Source of the DNA: Oscillatoriaceae cyanobacterium M7585_C2015_266
GTDB lineage: Bacteria; Cyanobacteriota; Cyanobacteriia; Cyanobacteriales; Oscillatoriaceae
DNA: 64,000 bases
Reading direction: 5' to 3'
Assembly: GCA_015295835.1 (NCBI GenBank)
Contig: DVEG01000003.1
Span: 1 to 64,000, forward strand
Below the pieces are notes generated by a model. The model saw only the letters and a program-made list of their open reading frames with translations. It did no database searches and had not been told where the DNA came from. Below, in pieces: positions 36,253 to 45,877 of this stretch. Numbering within the stretch: position 1 is the first letter of the stretch; the number at the start of each line of letters is the position of its first letter. The translations under genes were made by a program, and so were the position numbers.

Positions 36253-37311
36253 ATGGGCAGCGACAGCCAAAATCAACTCAGCAGTGTGACGAGGATACCA
36301 CCTCTTTTGGGAGCGTCTAAAGCTGAGTTAACCGCATGGGTGCAAGAGCAGGGGCAACCGGCTTATCGGGGAGAGCAATTATATCAGTGGATTTATCAAA
36401 AAGGGGTGCGCTCGCTTGCTGACATTACTGTATTTCCCAAACAGTGGCGCGAAAAAATAGCAGATATTCCCATCGGGCGCTCAACTTTATACTACCGCTC
36501 TGTTGCCCCAGACGAAACGGTAAAATATCTTCTTAAGTTGGAAGATGGTTTGATAATTGAAACTGTCGGTATTCCTTCAGAAAATCGCCTGACGGTTTGC
36601 GTTTCTTCACAAGTTGGGTGCCCGATGGCATGCGATTTCTGTGCAACGGGTAAGGGGGGTTTCAAACGCAATCTCGCTGCTAGAGAAATTGTTGATCAGG
36701 TTTTGACTATTCAAGAAGATTTCAAACGGCGCGTTAGTAATATTGTGTTTATGGGGATGGGAGAGCCGTTACTGAATTTGAAAAATGTACTAGCAGCAGT
36801 GCGCTCGCTTAACCAAGATCTCGGTATCGGGCAACGCAATATTACAATTTCTACAGTCGGAATACGCGAACGCATCCGCCAATTAGCAGAATACAAAATG
36901 CAATTTACTCTTGCTGTCAGCTTGCACGCTCCCAATCAACCTTTGCGAGAAAAACTCATTCCTACCGCTCGCGCTTATCCCTTGCCAGAACTAATAGCAG
37001 AATGTCGGGAATACGTCAAGATAACCAGTCGCCGTCTAACATTTGAATATATTCTTTTAGCAGGAGTAAACGACTTACCCTCTCACGCCGCCGAACTTGC
37101 ACAATTAGTGCGCGGTTTTCAAAGCCATATTAACCTAATTCCTTACAATCCTATTAGCGAGGCAGATTACCAGCGCCCCAGCCGTCAGCGCATAGAAGCC
37201 TTCACCAAATTGCTGCGACAGAAAAATATTGCTGCAACCATTCGTTATTCTCGGGGGTTAGAAGCCAATGCCGCCTGCGGGCAGTTGCGAGCATTCCAAG
37301 CGGCAAATTAA
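36253..37311 (+). CDS. rlmN: 23S rRNA (adenine2503-C2)-methyltransferase / tRNA A37 methyltransferase
   Basis: About 352 residues from the ATG of [20 protein letters not shown]; the frame is open 21 codons further upstream, but those codons look non-coding. Radical-SAM enzyme: the [4Fe-4S] motif is CPMACDFC within [29 protein letters not shown] and [20 protein letters not shown] are RlmN signatures, and the catalytic C-terminal Cys is in [10 protein letters not shown]. It methylates C2 of A2503 in 23S rRNA and A37 in some tRNAs. It lies 82 nt after the EF-G-like gene, possibly co-transcribed, which is fitting for two translation functions. Confidence 0.97.
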   Translation: MGSDSQNQLSSVTRIPPLLGASKAELTAWVQEQGQPAYRGEQLYQWIYQKGVRSLADITVFPKQWREKIADIPIGRSTLYYRSVAPDETVKYLLKLEDGLIIETVGIPSENRLTVCVSSQVGCPMACDFCATGKGGFKRNLAAREIVDQVLTIQEDFKRRVSNIVFMGMGEPLLNLKNVLAAVRSLNQDLGIGQRNITISTVGIRERIRQLAEYKMQFTLAVSLHAPNQPLREKLIPTARAYPLPELIAECREYVKITSRRLTFEYILLAGVNDLPSHAAELAQLVRGFQSHINLIPYNPISEADYQRPSRQRIEAFTKLLRQKNIAATIRYSRGLEANAACGQLRAFQAAN

Positions 37312-37326
37312 AAACAAAGGAAAGGA

Positions 37327-37360
37327 AGGGGAGGAAAGAAATATCCTCCTCTTGAAAGTT
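37327..37360 (+). terminator. Hairpin after rlmN
   Basis: AGGGGAGGA (37327-37335) and TCCTCCTCT (37344-37352) pair with one mismatch and are followed by TGAAAGTTTTATT. Likely terminator between the convergent rlmN and zinc-ribbon genes. Confidence 0.5.
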
Positions 37361-37372
37361 TTATTAGTGTAT

Positions 37373-37552
37373 CTATCGACGATAATAAATGCCTGGGGCA
37401 TAAGCTTCTATAACCCGGCAAGTCAAAGCACAAGTAATCATTAAATAATCGCAGCTTGGGCATTGTGTTTGAGTTTGTTGTCGATGGGCGAGATATTGAC
37501 GCTCAGCTTGGTTGCCACAGTTAGGGCATCGTATTTTTTGTTTTGCATGCAT
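37373..37552 (-). CDS. Small zinc-ribbon protein, 59 residues
   Basis: A gene just below the usual size cut-off. ATG at 37552 has GAGGTG six nt upstream. The product begins MHAKQKIRCPNCGNQAERQY and later reads QCPSCDYLMITCALTCRV, ending with EAYAPGIYYRR. Two CPxC knuckles about 22 residues apart form a classic zinc ribbon; two further Cys follow. The tail EAYAPGI is a pattern I have seen in short conserved cyanobacterial proteins. No function is known. It converges on rlmN. Confidence 0.8.
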   Translation of the reverse strand: MHAKQKIRCPNCGNQAERQYLAHRQQTQTQCPSCDYLMITCALTCRVIEAYAPGIYYRR

Positions 37553-37793
37553 GTTATCACCTCTGTATTATCAAGAAAATTAGTAGCCAAAGATACATTT
37601 TCTTCAGAAAATGGGCGAATTGCCCTTTGCTGCTTTTTAGTTAGTATGTCAGTATTTCTATGCATTGTCAAGGCTGGCAAAAGCCGGGATCGCCTTTAAA
37701 ATCGTGATCCCCAGCTTGAAACCGTTCATTGCAGAGGGTTTAGGTATTTGATTTTTTCAAAATCAAAATATTAAAAAAATATTAAATTTATAT

Positions 37794-38831
37794 TTAGGGA
37801 ATAACCTGCCAGACTTGAATTGCTTCCTGTTGTACATTGGTTGCCTCTAACGCACTAGCTACAGCATTAGCGAGCAATTTACCATCGGCGCTGAAGGTGG
37901 CTTTTGTAACAGAGTGACTGCTGTCGAGACAAGCTAATAATTCCCCACTGACAAGATTCCACAATTGTATACTTGTACCAAAAGCAGTAGCAAGAGTTAG
38001 CCCATCAGGAGAAACCGCAAGAGGAATCCCGGCTTTCAAGATGCGCTCTACTTTCCCAGTGCTGAGATTCCAAATTTTTACCTTTCCTTCATCGCTGCTG
38101 CTGACGAGAGTTTGCCCGTCGGGGCTAAGAATATAAACTCCGCCACTAAATTTCTCCAGAAAACGAATAGATTTTTTGTCGCGCACATTCCACAGCGTCG
38201 TCGAGTTGTCGCTATCACCACTAACAATAAATTTGCCATCGGCACTGATAGCTAACGGGGAGTTACTAGCGATAATCCCGACTACCTTTCCCGTTTGCAC
38301 ATCCCAAATTCGTACTCTCCCCTCTAGCCAGCCGCTCACGAGCACTTTGGCGTCGGCGCTGATTTGCACTGGCATCCCTACCTGAAATGATTGTTGTAAT
38401 TTTCCTGTTTCCAAATTCCAAACTTTCGCTGTCATCCCGTCGCTCGTGACAAGTGTTTTTCCATCGGCACTGATAGCAAGTGCTTTTATCCCTTTTGTAT
38501 GACTTTCCAAGACTCGCTCTTGTTTTCCTGCTCCCAAATTCCAGATTTTCAACTTTCCTAAACGATTCCCACTGATGAGCTTATTGCTTTTGGGAGTAAA
38601 TGCGAGGGCTTCTATCGTACTTTCTTGCTCTTCTAATGTGTGCAGCAACTGTATTTTCCTCTTCGCCATTGGTTGCTGCTTTGTTGGTGGTGGGGAATCT
38701 TGTATGTGCGGGCGTCTCTCCGGCGATATCGATAAATCGCAACTAGCCAATACTGATACTACCGCTCCAGCTAATACTGTGCCCGCTAACCAATAAAAAA
38801 ATAATCTTAGTTTCATAGAAATTTTAATCAT
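37794..38831 (-). CDS. WD40-repeat lipoprotein
   Basis: 345 residues (a second ATG at codon 6 is equally likely). The hydrophobic signal ends in a lipobox (VLASC, Cys near 31). A proline-rich linker then leads into about seven WD40-type blades with LAISADGKTLVTSDGMTAKV, VRIWDVQTGKVVG and VKIWNLSTGKVERIL, ending IQVWQVIP. It forms a beta-propeller anchored to the outside of a membrane. Function unknown; presumably protein binding. Confidence 0.88.
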   Translation of the reverse strand: MIKISMKLRLFFYWLAGTVLAGAVVSVLASCDLSISPERRPHIQDSPPPTKQQPMAKRKIQLLHTLEEQESTIEALAFTPKSNKLISGNRLGKLKIWNLGAGKQERVLESHTKGIKALAISADGKTLVTSDGMTAKVWNLETGKLQQSFQVGMPVQISADAKVLVSGWLEGRVRIWDVQTGKVVGIIASNSPLAISADGKFIVSGDSDNSTTLWNVRDKKSIRFLEKFSGGVYILSPDGQTLVSSSDEGKVKIWNLSTGKVERILKAGIPLAVSPDGLTLATAFGTSIQLWNLVSGELLACLDSSHSVTKATFSADGKLLANAVASALEATNVQQEAIQVWQVIP

Positions 38832-38905
38832 AAAATATAAAATTTATTTGATATTAACTTTTACAACTTTTTTTGCCCTCCCAGATAGCCTGGGAGGGAA
38901 AATGT

Positions 38906-40120
38906 TTACACACGCAAGCCCATTTCTGTTAAACTTTGACGCAATTGGTAACCCACATTTGACTGTTGCTGTTCATAGATTGCGATCGCTTTCCGAAAGG
39001 CATCTAAACTTTCTACTACGCTGCCTACTTTTAACAAAACTACTCCCAAGTTTTGATAAGCTTCTGCATAATTGGGATTTAGCTGAATTGCTTTTTCATA
39101 GGCTGCGATCGCTTCCTTAAAACGCCCTTTTTGCTTATGAACAATTCCCAAATTATAGTGAGCGATAGCTAAATTCGGAGCGATTTGTAAAACCGCCTCG
39201 TAAACTGCTTTTGCACCTGTCAAATCTCCCGTCTGTAACAACAAACTACCCAAATTGTTGTAAGCACCTATTTTCAGTTGTGGCAAAACTTGTACTTGAA
39301 TCGCATGCCTATAGTGATTTTTGGCTTTCGATAGTTTTTTAATACGCGTGTATGCTATTCCTAAATGATAGTGAATTTCATACAATATTGGCGGTTCGAT
39401 ATATTCCAAATAATTACAGTTTGGTATTGCTTGCAGAGTTGATTCTAACAATTCCACCCCCTGCTCAACTTGCCCTATCTCAATATACAGGGCTGCCAAT
39501 TTATTGCGAGTATAAATGTCGTTAGGGTGAGTTTTTAGATATGCTTCCATCGCCTGCTGAGCTATTTTGAATTTGTCTCGACTGGCGATCACTTTTGATT
39601 CATATCCATAATGTTTAATTGCAACTGCCGACAGAGTTACTACCAGCCAACGATCTTTTTCTTGCTCTAATATCTTAATAATGCTATCATCAACACTGGC
39701 GTGATAGGGATGGGAAAAATAAATATCTGGATGATTGCGGAATAATCGCGAAACTAGGGAGTAAGGAGATTGAGCAGCTCCTACTTCGTGACGGATAAGG
39801 TTAATAAGAATAAAGCGATCATTCTGTATAGCTTCCTTAATCTGGGGGATAACTTCGGGCACGAGTACCTCATCTGCATCTAGTACTAAAATCCAATCAC
39901 CCGTGGCATATTTTAGAGATTGATTGCGAGCAACAGCAAAGTCATTGCTCCATTCGCAGGTATAAACTCTAGCTCCGAAATCTTTAGCAATATCGGAAGT
40001 GCGCTCGCTTGAGCCCGTATCCAGTACGACAATTTCGTCTACCACGTCTTTAACACTGCCCAGACAGGCAGGCAATGTTGCTTCCTCATTTTTGACGAGC
40101 ATGCAAAGAGTAAGTTTCAT
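38906..40120 (-). CDS. Family 2 glycosyltransferase with C-terminal TPR repeats
   Basis: 404 residues from the ATG of MKLTLCMLVKNEEATLPACL; 35 upstream in-frame codons do not fit the family. The GT-A fold has KNEEATLP, DEIVVLDTGSSERTSDIAKD and the metal-binding DADE in WILVLDADEVL. The second half holds five to six TPRs (AIAHYNLGIVHKQKGRFKEA). This arrangement is found in cytosolic glycosyltransferases that modify proteins or peptides; the substrate here is unknown. It stands alone. Confidence 0.92.
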   Translation of the reverse strand: MKLTLCMLVKNEEATLPACLGSVKDVVDEIVVLDTGSSERTSDIAKDFGARVYTCEWSNDFAVARNQSLKYATGDWILVLDADEVLVPEVIPQIKEAIQNDRFILINLIRHEVGAAQSPYSLVSRLFRNHPDIYFSHPYHASVDDSIIKILEQEKDRWLVVTLSAVAIKHYGYESKVIASRDKFKIAQQAMEAYLKTHPNDIYTRNKLAALYIEIGQVEQGVELLESTLQAIPNCNYLEYIEPPILYEIHYHLGIAYTRIKKLSKAKNHYRHAIQVQVLPQLKIGAYNNLGSLLLQTGDLTGAKAVYEAVLQIAPNLAIAHYNLGIVHKQKGRFKEAIAAYEKAIQLNPNYAEAYQNLGVVLLKVGSVVESLDAFRKAIAIYEQQQSNVGYQLRQSLTEMGLRV

Positions 40121-40311
40121 AAGCGCGTTAGTATGGCATTCTAGATATTTACCAGAGTTGTGCGGTTGTTTCCGCTTTTTTCTACCGAAATTTGCAGAGT
40201 AAGGGGATTTCGATAGGAGATTCATTAATATACTTTAGGAGGCGGGGTTTCGGGCGCAACTATGTAGGAGAAGACTTACAAGCGCTCGCTATCAATGGCA
40301 ACTCTTTTTCT

Positions 40312-43290
40312 TTAGATAATATCTTTACGTTTCTGCACCCCTAAAATTAAGCCTAACATTGTGACCATAATTATACCAAGTTTACCCCAATGACTTGGTA
40401 CATTGATATTAAAAGCGCCTCCCTGATTTTTGTTGAAGCGCTCGATGAGTGCTTCTGCAGCGGTGATAGCACCTCCTCGGTTTTTCTGCCATTCTTCAAG
40501 TTTTTTTCTGTATTCTTCTAATTCTTTTTGGTAATTGTCAGATTTTTCTTCAAACTCTTTGAGCTGTTGTTGAAATTCTGTTAATTCTGCTGGATTACCG
40601 CTAAAAGAGGGCATTTCCCCAGGCTTGGCAGGTTCTTCGGGTTTAGGCTCATCTACAGCGGGATCGTATTTACCTTTGATACCGGGAAATCGGCAATGCT
40701 GGAATAATTTTGATCCCATGCACTGGCAGCGAGCGCTCTTTTCCTCTTCGGTAAGTTTTTTGCGCTCCTCTTCGGAGAGTTGCCAGCAGGGATCTTGTGC
40801 TATATCTTGCCCAACTCCAGTAATTGTCACCATTGATTCATATCCCCAGCGGGTAATCGCCAATTGGCTAATAAATTTCCCGACTCCTCCCAGGGAACTT
40901 AAAGGCAAAATCGCTCCAGCAAAAGTAATCTGCGGCACGATAAAAAGAATGGTTAGCAAAGGAGCCATATTTTGGGTAGGAGATATTGCCGAAACCAATA
41001 ACCCCATTACCATACCAGCAATTGTTGTTAGTAATAGAGTGAAGTATAGGCTGGCAGTAACATCTAATCCGCCGGGTATGTCAACGGCAAGTTTTTTCGT
41101 CAGCAAGAATATAGCAGATTGGTAAATGGCAAGTAATACGCCTATCCACAGTTTTGATAAAATATATGGAAAGATTTGCAAGCCGAAAGCACGTTCTCGG
41201 CGATAGATTTCCGCTTCTTTAACAATTTCGCGCATAGTTGCCAGGGAGCCTACCATCACGGCGACGAGTACGGCGACGAAGAGCATGGTAAAGATTTGGC
41301 TGGCATCGCCTTTCTCGATGTCGAAGATGTTGCGCTTCCACATTACGAAGTCTAATAATCCAAGCAGGGGAGCTAGTGCTAGCATTAAAATTAAACTGGC
41401 GTGATCGCGCATTAAAATTGTCAGGTTGCGTTGTGATAGAATCAGAAACTGTTTCCAAGCCGAAACTCGCTTAACTCTTGCAGTAGGCGCTTGTTGAGCA
41501 GGGCGATTTTTTCCCCCGGATTGAGGCTGTTGGTATTGCAAGGATCGCTGCCGCTCAACAACATATTTCTGATATTGCTGCGATTTCAAGTAGCGCTCTT
41601 GCCATTGCTGCGGTGACAGTTCATGCTCTACTTTTGTATAAATTTCATCAAAATCTTTCACGCCAAAATACGCTGCAGCTTCTTGTGGCGAGCCAATATA
41701 AGCAACATAGCCTCCCTTGGCAAGAAATACTACCAAGTCACAGAGAACCACATTTTTTGTAGCATGAGTAATTAAAATAATTGTGCGCCCTTGATTTGCC
41801 AGTTCGCGAAGCAATTTCATTATTTCGCTTTCTGTTCCAGGGTCTAATCCGGATGTTGCTTCATCTAAAAAGAACAAACTAGGTTTAGTCAGCAACTCCA
41901 CCCCAATAGACACCCGTTTCAGTTGCCCGCCACTGAGATTTTTCACCAGTACGTCGTGGCGTTGCGTCAATCCCAATTCTTCCATAACTTCCAGCACTTG
42001 CTTTTCGCGCTCGGCTTTGGTAGTGTCGGCTGGCATTCGCAGTTGTGCGGCGTAATCGAGGGCTTCCTTTACAGTTAATTCGGTGTGAACGATATCTTTT
42101 TGAGGAACGTAGCCCAGTTCGGTGCGGTAGGCGTTGAAATTTTTGTATAAATCGACACCGTTAACAAGAACTTGCCCGCTAGTGGCGGGGCGGAAGCCGT
42201 TGAGGGCATCGAGGAGAGTAGACTTGCCGCCACCGCTGACGCCGGCTATGACGACAAATTCCCGCGCTTGAATAGAGAGGGAGATTTCTTGCAGCAGGTT
42301 TTTGCCTTTGCCGACTTCTTTTTTAAGTTTAATAGCATCGAGACGGAGGTTGCCGGATTCGTTTTGGCGTATTAGGGTTTCGTCGGCTTGGAAAATCAGA
42401 CTACAAGGAGCTATACGTATATGATCCCCTGATAGTAAAACTCGTTCTCCGATGACTTGCTTGCCGCCGACAAAAGTACCGTTAGTGGAATTCAAGTCAG
42501 CGATTGCCCAGGAACCATCCGAGCGCTTATAAATACGGGCGTGGAAGCGGGAAACGGCAGGATGGTTTATAACTTCGTCGTTTTTAGGATCGCGCCCTAG
42601 AGTCAAACAAGAGCGATCGCGCAAAGAAAGTATTGCAGCAGGAGCGTTAACAAAGGAAAGGGGAGTAGCTCGATAGGTAAGACTGATATCTGATCCTATA
42701 TATAGGACGTCGCCATTCTGCAGTATTTTTTGAGGAATGCGCTTACCCGCAAAACTTAGACCATTAGTACTACCCTTATCAATAATTTCCCAACCAGCTT
42801 CAGTGCGGCGCAGTTCAGCATGTCGTGCTGATACTACCGGCGCCTCGATTAATATATCACAGTTTGGGGCGCGCCCTAGAATCAGTACATCTCGGTTGAG
42901 GGGGAATTTTTGTATTCGCGAGGGGGTTTTGACTTCTAGCACTGGCGAGCTTTCTGGCAACATCAATGCCGTGGCTGGCAGAGTTGAAGAATGGAATCGT
43001 AGTTCAAAGATACTGATAGTTATGACATCTCCTTCTTTGAGGGGGTAGGGTGTTGGTGGTGGCAACAGTTTGCCATTTACTCGTGTGCCGCCGGAACTGC
43101 CTAAGTCGGCGATCGCATATCCATTGCGAGTGCGGATAATGTGAGCGTGGTAGCGCGACACTGCCGGCTCATTGAGGATTATGGCGTTATCCGGTGCCCG
43201 CCCTATTTTGATTTCATCGCCATTGAGCGGGAACTCTCCGGTTTCCGATTTGTTTTTGTAGATTACTAATTTTGCAGTGGTTGTAGACAT
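40312..43290 (-). CDS. ABCG-type half-transporter with three N-terminal FHA domains (Rv1747-like)
   Basis: About 992 residues from the ATG of MSTTTAKL. There are three FHA domains at roughly 20-90, 120-190 and 230-300, each with GR, S-R-x-H or SARH, and STNG/SSGG cores. The ATPase (~315-540) has Walker A GVSGGGKST, signature LSGGQLKRVSI and Walker B LFFLDEATSGLDP. The ABC2-type membrane domain (~620-990) has a Cys-containing loop (CQCMGSKLFQHC) and a charged proline/coiled-coil stretch before the last helix. FHA domains bind phosphothreonine, so activity is probably controlled by Ser/Thr kinases, as proposed for Rv1747 of Mycobacterium tuberculosis (two FHA domains). The exported substrate is unknown. 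Confidence 0.92.
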   Translation of the reverse strand: MSTTTAKLVIYKNKSETGEFPLNGDEIKIGRAPDNAIILNEPAVSRYHAHIIRTRNGYAIADLGSSGGTRVNGKLLPPPTPYPLKEGDVITISIFELRFHSSTLPATALMLPESSPVLEVKTPSRIQKFPLNRDVLILGRAPNCDILIEAPVVSARHAELRRTEAGWEIIDKGSTNGLSFAGKRIPQKILQNGDVLYIGSDISLTYRATPLSFVNAPAAILSLRDRSCLTLGRDPKNDEVINHPAVSRFHARIYKRSDGSWAIADLNSTNGTFVGGKQVIGERVLLSGDHIRIAPCSLIFQADETLIRQNESGNLRLDAIKLKKEVGKGKNLLQEISLSIQAREFVVIAGVSGGGKSTLLDALNGFRPATSGQVLVNGVDLYKNFNAYRTELGYVPQKDIVHTELTVKEALDYAAQLRMPADTTKAEREKQVLEVMEELGLTQRHDVLVKNLSGGQLKRVSIGVELLTKPSLFFLDEATSGLDPGTESEIMKLLRELANQGRTIILITHATKNVVLCDLVVFLAKGGYVAYIGSPQEAAAYFGVKDFDEIYTKVEHELSPQQWQERYLKSQQYQKYVVERQRSLQYQQPQSGGKNRPAQQAPTARVKRVSAWKQFLILSQRNLTILMRDHASLILMLALAPLLGLLDFVMWKRNIFDIEKGDASQIFTMLFVAVLVAVMVGSLATMREIVKEAEIYRRERAFGLQIFPYILSKLWIGVLLAIYQSAIFLLTKKLAVDIPGGLDVTASLYFTLLLTTIAGMVMGLLVSAISPTQNMAPLLTILFIVPQITFAGAILPLSSLGGVGKFISQLAITRWGYESMVTITGVGQDIAQDPCWQLSEEERKKLTEEEKSARCQCMGSKLFQHCRFPGIKGKYDPAVDEPKPEEPAKPGEMPSFSGNPAELTEFQQQLKEFEEKSDNYQKELEEYRKKLEEWQKNRGGAITAAEALIERFNKNQGGAFNINVPSHWGKLGIIMVTMLGLILGVQKRKDII

Positions 43291-43509
43291 GGCATTTTTC
43301 AATACTCATGCTTTGGCGGCATTTTTCTCTTAAAAATTTAAAAAATTTAATTTTTTGTTTTATTTTTTTTTTCAAAAAAATGCGGTTGTGAACCCTATTT
43401 TACCCCCCAAGACAAAATATAAACTCTACAATGGAAGAAAGCGATACTCGCCGGCGTGGCATTTGTCCTCCCGATTGACACTCAGCCTAATGAATTACGC
43501 GCATAATAT

Positions 43510-44103
43510 ATGAAATGGCCAACTCTTCGGCGGCATTACGGATTATTTTTAGAAGTACTTTCTTATAGAATAATTTCTGTTTACGCAAGCCTCATAGCAG
43601 TTGCAGCAACGGTGCTACTGTCTGTTTCTGCGTTTGCTGCCCAAAAAGTAATCGTTAAAGCAGGAATATTTCAGATTTCTATACCCGTCAGCCAGCTCGA
43701 ACACTTTGCCGAAACTGGGGAAATGTCTTCCTCTCTCAGCAAAGTTGTCAAGGCAACCAAACAAGATCCCCCTGTGATTCGCCATACCTTAACTCACGAG
43801 GTAGCGGTAGATTTTCTTTTTTTAGAGCGAGCGCTCAATCACCCCCTGGGGGAATTACTGCTGGATAAACTTGGTGAAGTAGTACATACACCCTCCAACC
43901 AAGCTAATCGCCAAGCCTTGCGCTCTGCTGTGGTTCTTTCTGCTGCTGCTGACAACAAAATTTCCCTGCTGGAAGTTATTCAAAATTATCCCACATCTGA
44001 GGTAGAAGTGGAAGGCGAGCGCATAATTGACGCTGCCGAGCACCTGCGCCGCTTCAGCGACGGGCTAAAAGCACTGCAGCAGCGTTTGCCGAGAATTCCT
44101 TGA
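43510..44103 (+). CDS. Stand-alone DUF1400 domain protein
   Basis: 197 residues: an N-terminal hydrophobic segment (~17-43, signal or anchor, ending VSAFAAQK) and then the DUF1400 domain (VIVKAGIFQISIPVSQLEHF AETG, then helical to RLP). DUF1400 normally forms the N-terminus of cyanobacterial alpha/beta-hydrolases; here no hydrolase domain follows. The stop overlaps a TTG start of the M48 peptidase gene, suggesting coupling with it. Confidence 0.8.
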   Translation: MKWPTLRRHYGLFLEVLSYRIISVYASLIAVAATVLLSVSAFAAQKVIVKAGIFQISIPVSQLEHFAETGEMSSSLSKVVKATKQDPPVIRHTLTHEVAVDFLFLERALNHPLGELLLDKLGEVVHTPSNQANRQALRSAVVLSAAADNKISLLEVIQNYPTSEVEVEGERIIDAAEHLRRFSDGLKALQQRLPRIP

Positions 44104-45578
44104 ATGCGGATTGGGGGGAGTTGAAAAAAAAGATGAGATTAGTTTTGCATTCCTTGCCCATTGTTTTGTTGCTGGTACTTTCGCCTGCTAGTTCTTATTT
44201 TGCTTGGGTTTTATCGGCGGAATTTTCAATGGTAGCGCAAGCAACTGCTGCTGTGTCTTCTGAGGAAGTTACTCGTTTACAAAAGTTTGCAGAAGCGGAT
44301 AGGTTGTATCGGGCGGGAGATGTGGCAGCAGCAGAGAAACTTTACCGAGAGCTTAAGCCCTCTTTTGCTATCAGTGAGACTGAAGAGGCGGGGAGAATAA
44401 AGGAAGCGATAACGGATTGGCAAAAATTATCTGCAGCCGGGCAAGTATATTGGCAGGAGGCGCAAGCAGAATTGGAGCAAAATTTGCCGACGAAAGCAGC
44501 GATTGCTTTACAGCTTTTGCTGGATATGCATCCAGAGTTTGTACCTGGTTATGAGCTTCTGGTGCGCTCGCTATTGACATACGGCGATAATGTGGAAGCA
44601 CTGAAGGTTTTGGAGAGAGCGACGATTTTATTTCCTGAGCGCCCGGAGTTGTTACGTCAGAAAATTGAACTTCTCGCTGCTAATGAAAAGTGGTTGGAAG
44701 GCTCTATCGCGGCGCGACAATTTGCTATACTTAATCCTCATCACCCGCAAGCGACGGAATTTTTGCATTTGGCTGAAGAGAATTGGGAACGCTTTCGTCG
44801 GCACCTGCGGCGGAAATTACGCGAAAATACGATCGCTAGTGTAATTACAGGCGTTTTTACTTTGATGAAAGGAGAAAATGCTTTGGGCGAACGAACTGCT
44901 CAGGCAGTGAAACAGCAATTGCCCATCATCGAAGATAAGGAAGTTGTCGCCTATATTAATGAAATCGGTAAAAAGTTAGCTTACTTGAGCGGGCGAAATT
45001 TTGAATACGAATTTTATGTTATCCGCGACAAAGATTTGAATGCTTTTGCTTTACCGGGGGGAAAAATATTTATCAATGCAGGAGCTATTTTACAGAGTAA
45101 CTCCGAGGCAGAATTAGCCGGATTACTTGCACACGAATTAGCCCACACTATTTTATCTCATAGTTTTCAACGAATTGCTGAGGAAATTTTGCTCAGCAAT
45201 GTCACACAAATAATTCCATTAGGCGACCCCTTGACAAATTTAGTCATATTCGATTATAGTCATGAACAGGAACAGCAAGCTGACATTCTGGGAACGAGAA
45301 TGTTGGTGGCAGCGGGATATGCTGCGGATGGTTTATATAACTTAATGGTAACACTAAAAGAACGTAAAGGTTCAGGGCGGTTTCTAAATTTTTTATCTAC
45401 TCAACCGCCTACTACAGAAAGAATTAACTATTTAGCAAAATTGATTCAGCGGAATGGCTATAATCGCTATACTTACGAAGGAGTAGAGCGGCACGGGAAA
45501 ATTAAAGCGCGTTTAGAAAAGATTTTAAAAGGAATAAATCCCGATAAAGAAAAAAAACATATGCGTTCTAATCAGTAA
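44100..45578 (+). CDS. M48 family metallopeptidase with N-terminal TPR-like region
   Basis: 492 residues from a TTG overlapping the previous stop; the ATG at 44133 (MRLVLHSLPIVLLLVLSP), right before the signal peptide, is equally plausible. The signal peptide is at ~12-45. A helical TPR-like region (~60-235) precedes the M48 zinc protease domain: HELAH in LAGLLAHELAHTILSHSF and a distal Glu ligand in SHEQEQQADILGTRMLVAAG. It resembles BepA-type periplasmic proteases in outer-membrane quality control, but with the TPR part placed before the protease. Substrates unknown. Confidence 0.9.
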   Translation: MNADWGELKKKMRLVLHSLPIVLLLVLSPASSYFAWVLSAEFSMVAQATAAVSSEEVTRLQKFAEADRLYRAGDVAAAEKLYRELKPSFAISETEEAGRIKEAITDWQKLSAAGQVYWQEAQAELEQNLPTKAAIALQLLLDMHPEFVPGYELLVRSLLTYGDNVEALKVLERATILFPERPELLRQKIELLAANEKWLEGSIAARQFAILNPHHPQATEFLHLAEENWERFRRHLRRKLRENTIASVITGVFTLMKGENALGERTAQAVKQQLPIIEDKEVVAYINEIGKKLAYLSGRNFEYEFYVIRDKDLNAFALPGGKIFINAGAILQSNSEAELAGLLAHELAHTILSHSFQRIAEEILLSNVTQIIPLGDPLTNLVIFDYSHEQEQQADILGTRMLVAAGYAADGLYNLMVTLKERKGSGRFLNFLSTQPPTTERINYLAKLIQRNGYNRYTYEGVERHGKIKARLEKILKGINPDKEKKHMRSNQ

Positions 45579-45614
45579 CCCGTAAAATCAATCATACCCA
45601 ATTTCCGATTTCCA

Positions 45615-45720
45615 TAAAAAAAGGGCACGCGGGGGGTGATAAATTATGAAGCGACACTTCCTCGTCCAGCAGCTACCACTCTACCGACTAAGGAGTTTAT
45701 CCCTGCCCGTGTGCTCCGTC
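45615..45720 (-). ncRNA. Possible structured RNA or relic with tRNA-like D-arm
   Basis: On the minus strand an outer stem joins GCACACGGGCAGGGATAAA to TTTATCACCCCCCGCGTGC with a few mismatches, followed by GCCC and T7, terminator-like. Inside are CTCCTTAGTCGGTAGAG, very like a tRNA D-arm, and a GAAG/CTTC hairpin. No anticodon arm or TTCGA T-loop can be drawn, so it is not a normal tRNA. It could be a small RNA, a tRNA-derived relic or a complex terminator. Confidence 0.25.
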
Positions 45721-45877
45721 AATTTTTATTTAACACAACTGTCGGCAGGTTTGACGGATAAAGATACAAAAATTTTAAATTTAATAAAAAAAGTTGCAAA
45801 TGTCAATATAACTTTATAAATTTGCGAGCGCATACTCTAAAAACAGGCCCCAAATCCCCAAATTCTCGTTTCCCCCC

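Noticed and set aside
37441..37680. 79-codon minus-strand frame near rlmN
   Set aside because: The overlapping frame encoding the two-knuckle zinc ribbon with a good ribosome-binding site is clearly the real gene.
45615..45720. A normal tRNA gene on the minus strand
   Set aside because: Only the D-arm fits; no anticodon stem-loop or TTCGA-type T-loop can be formed.
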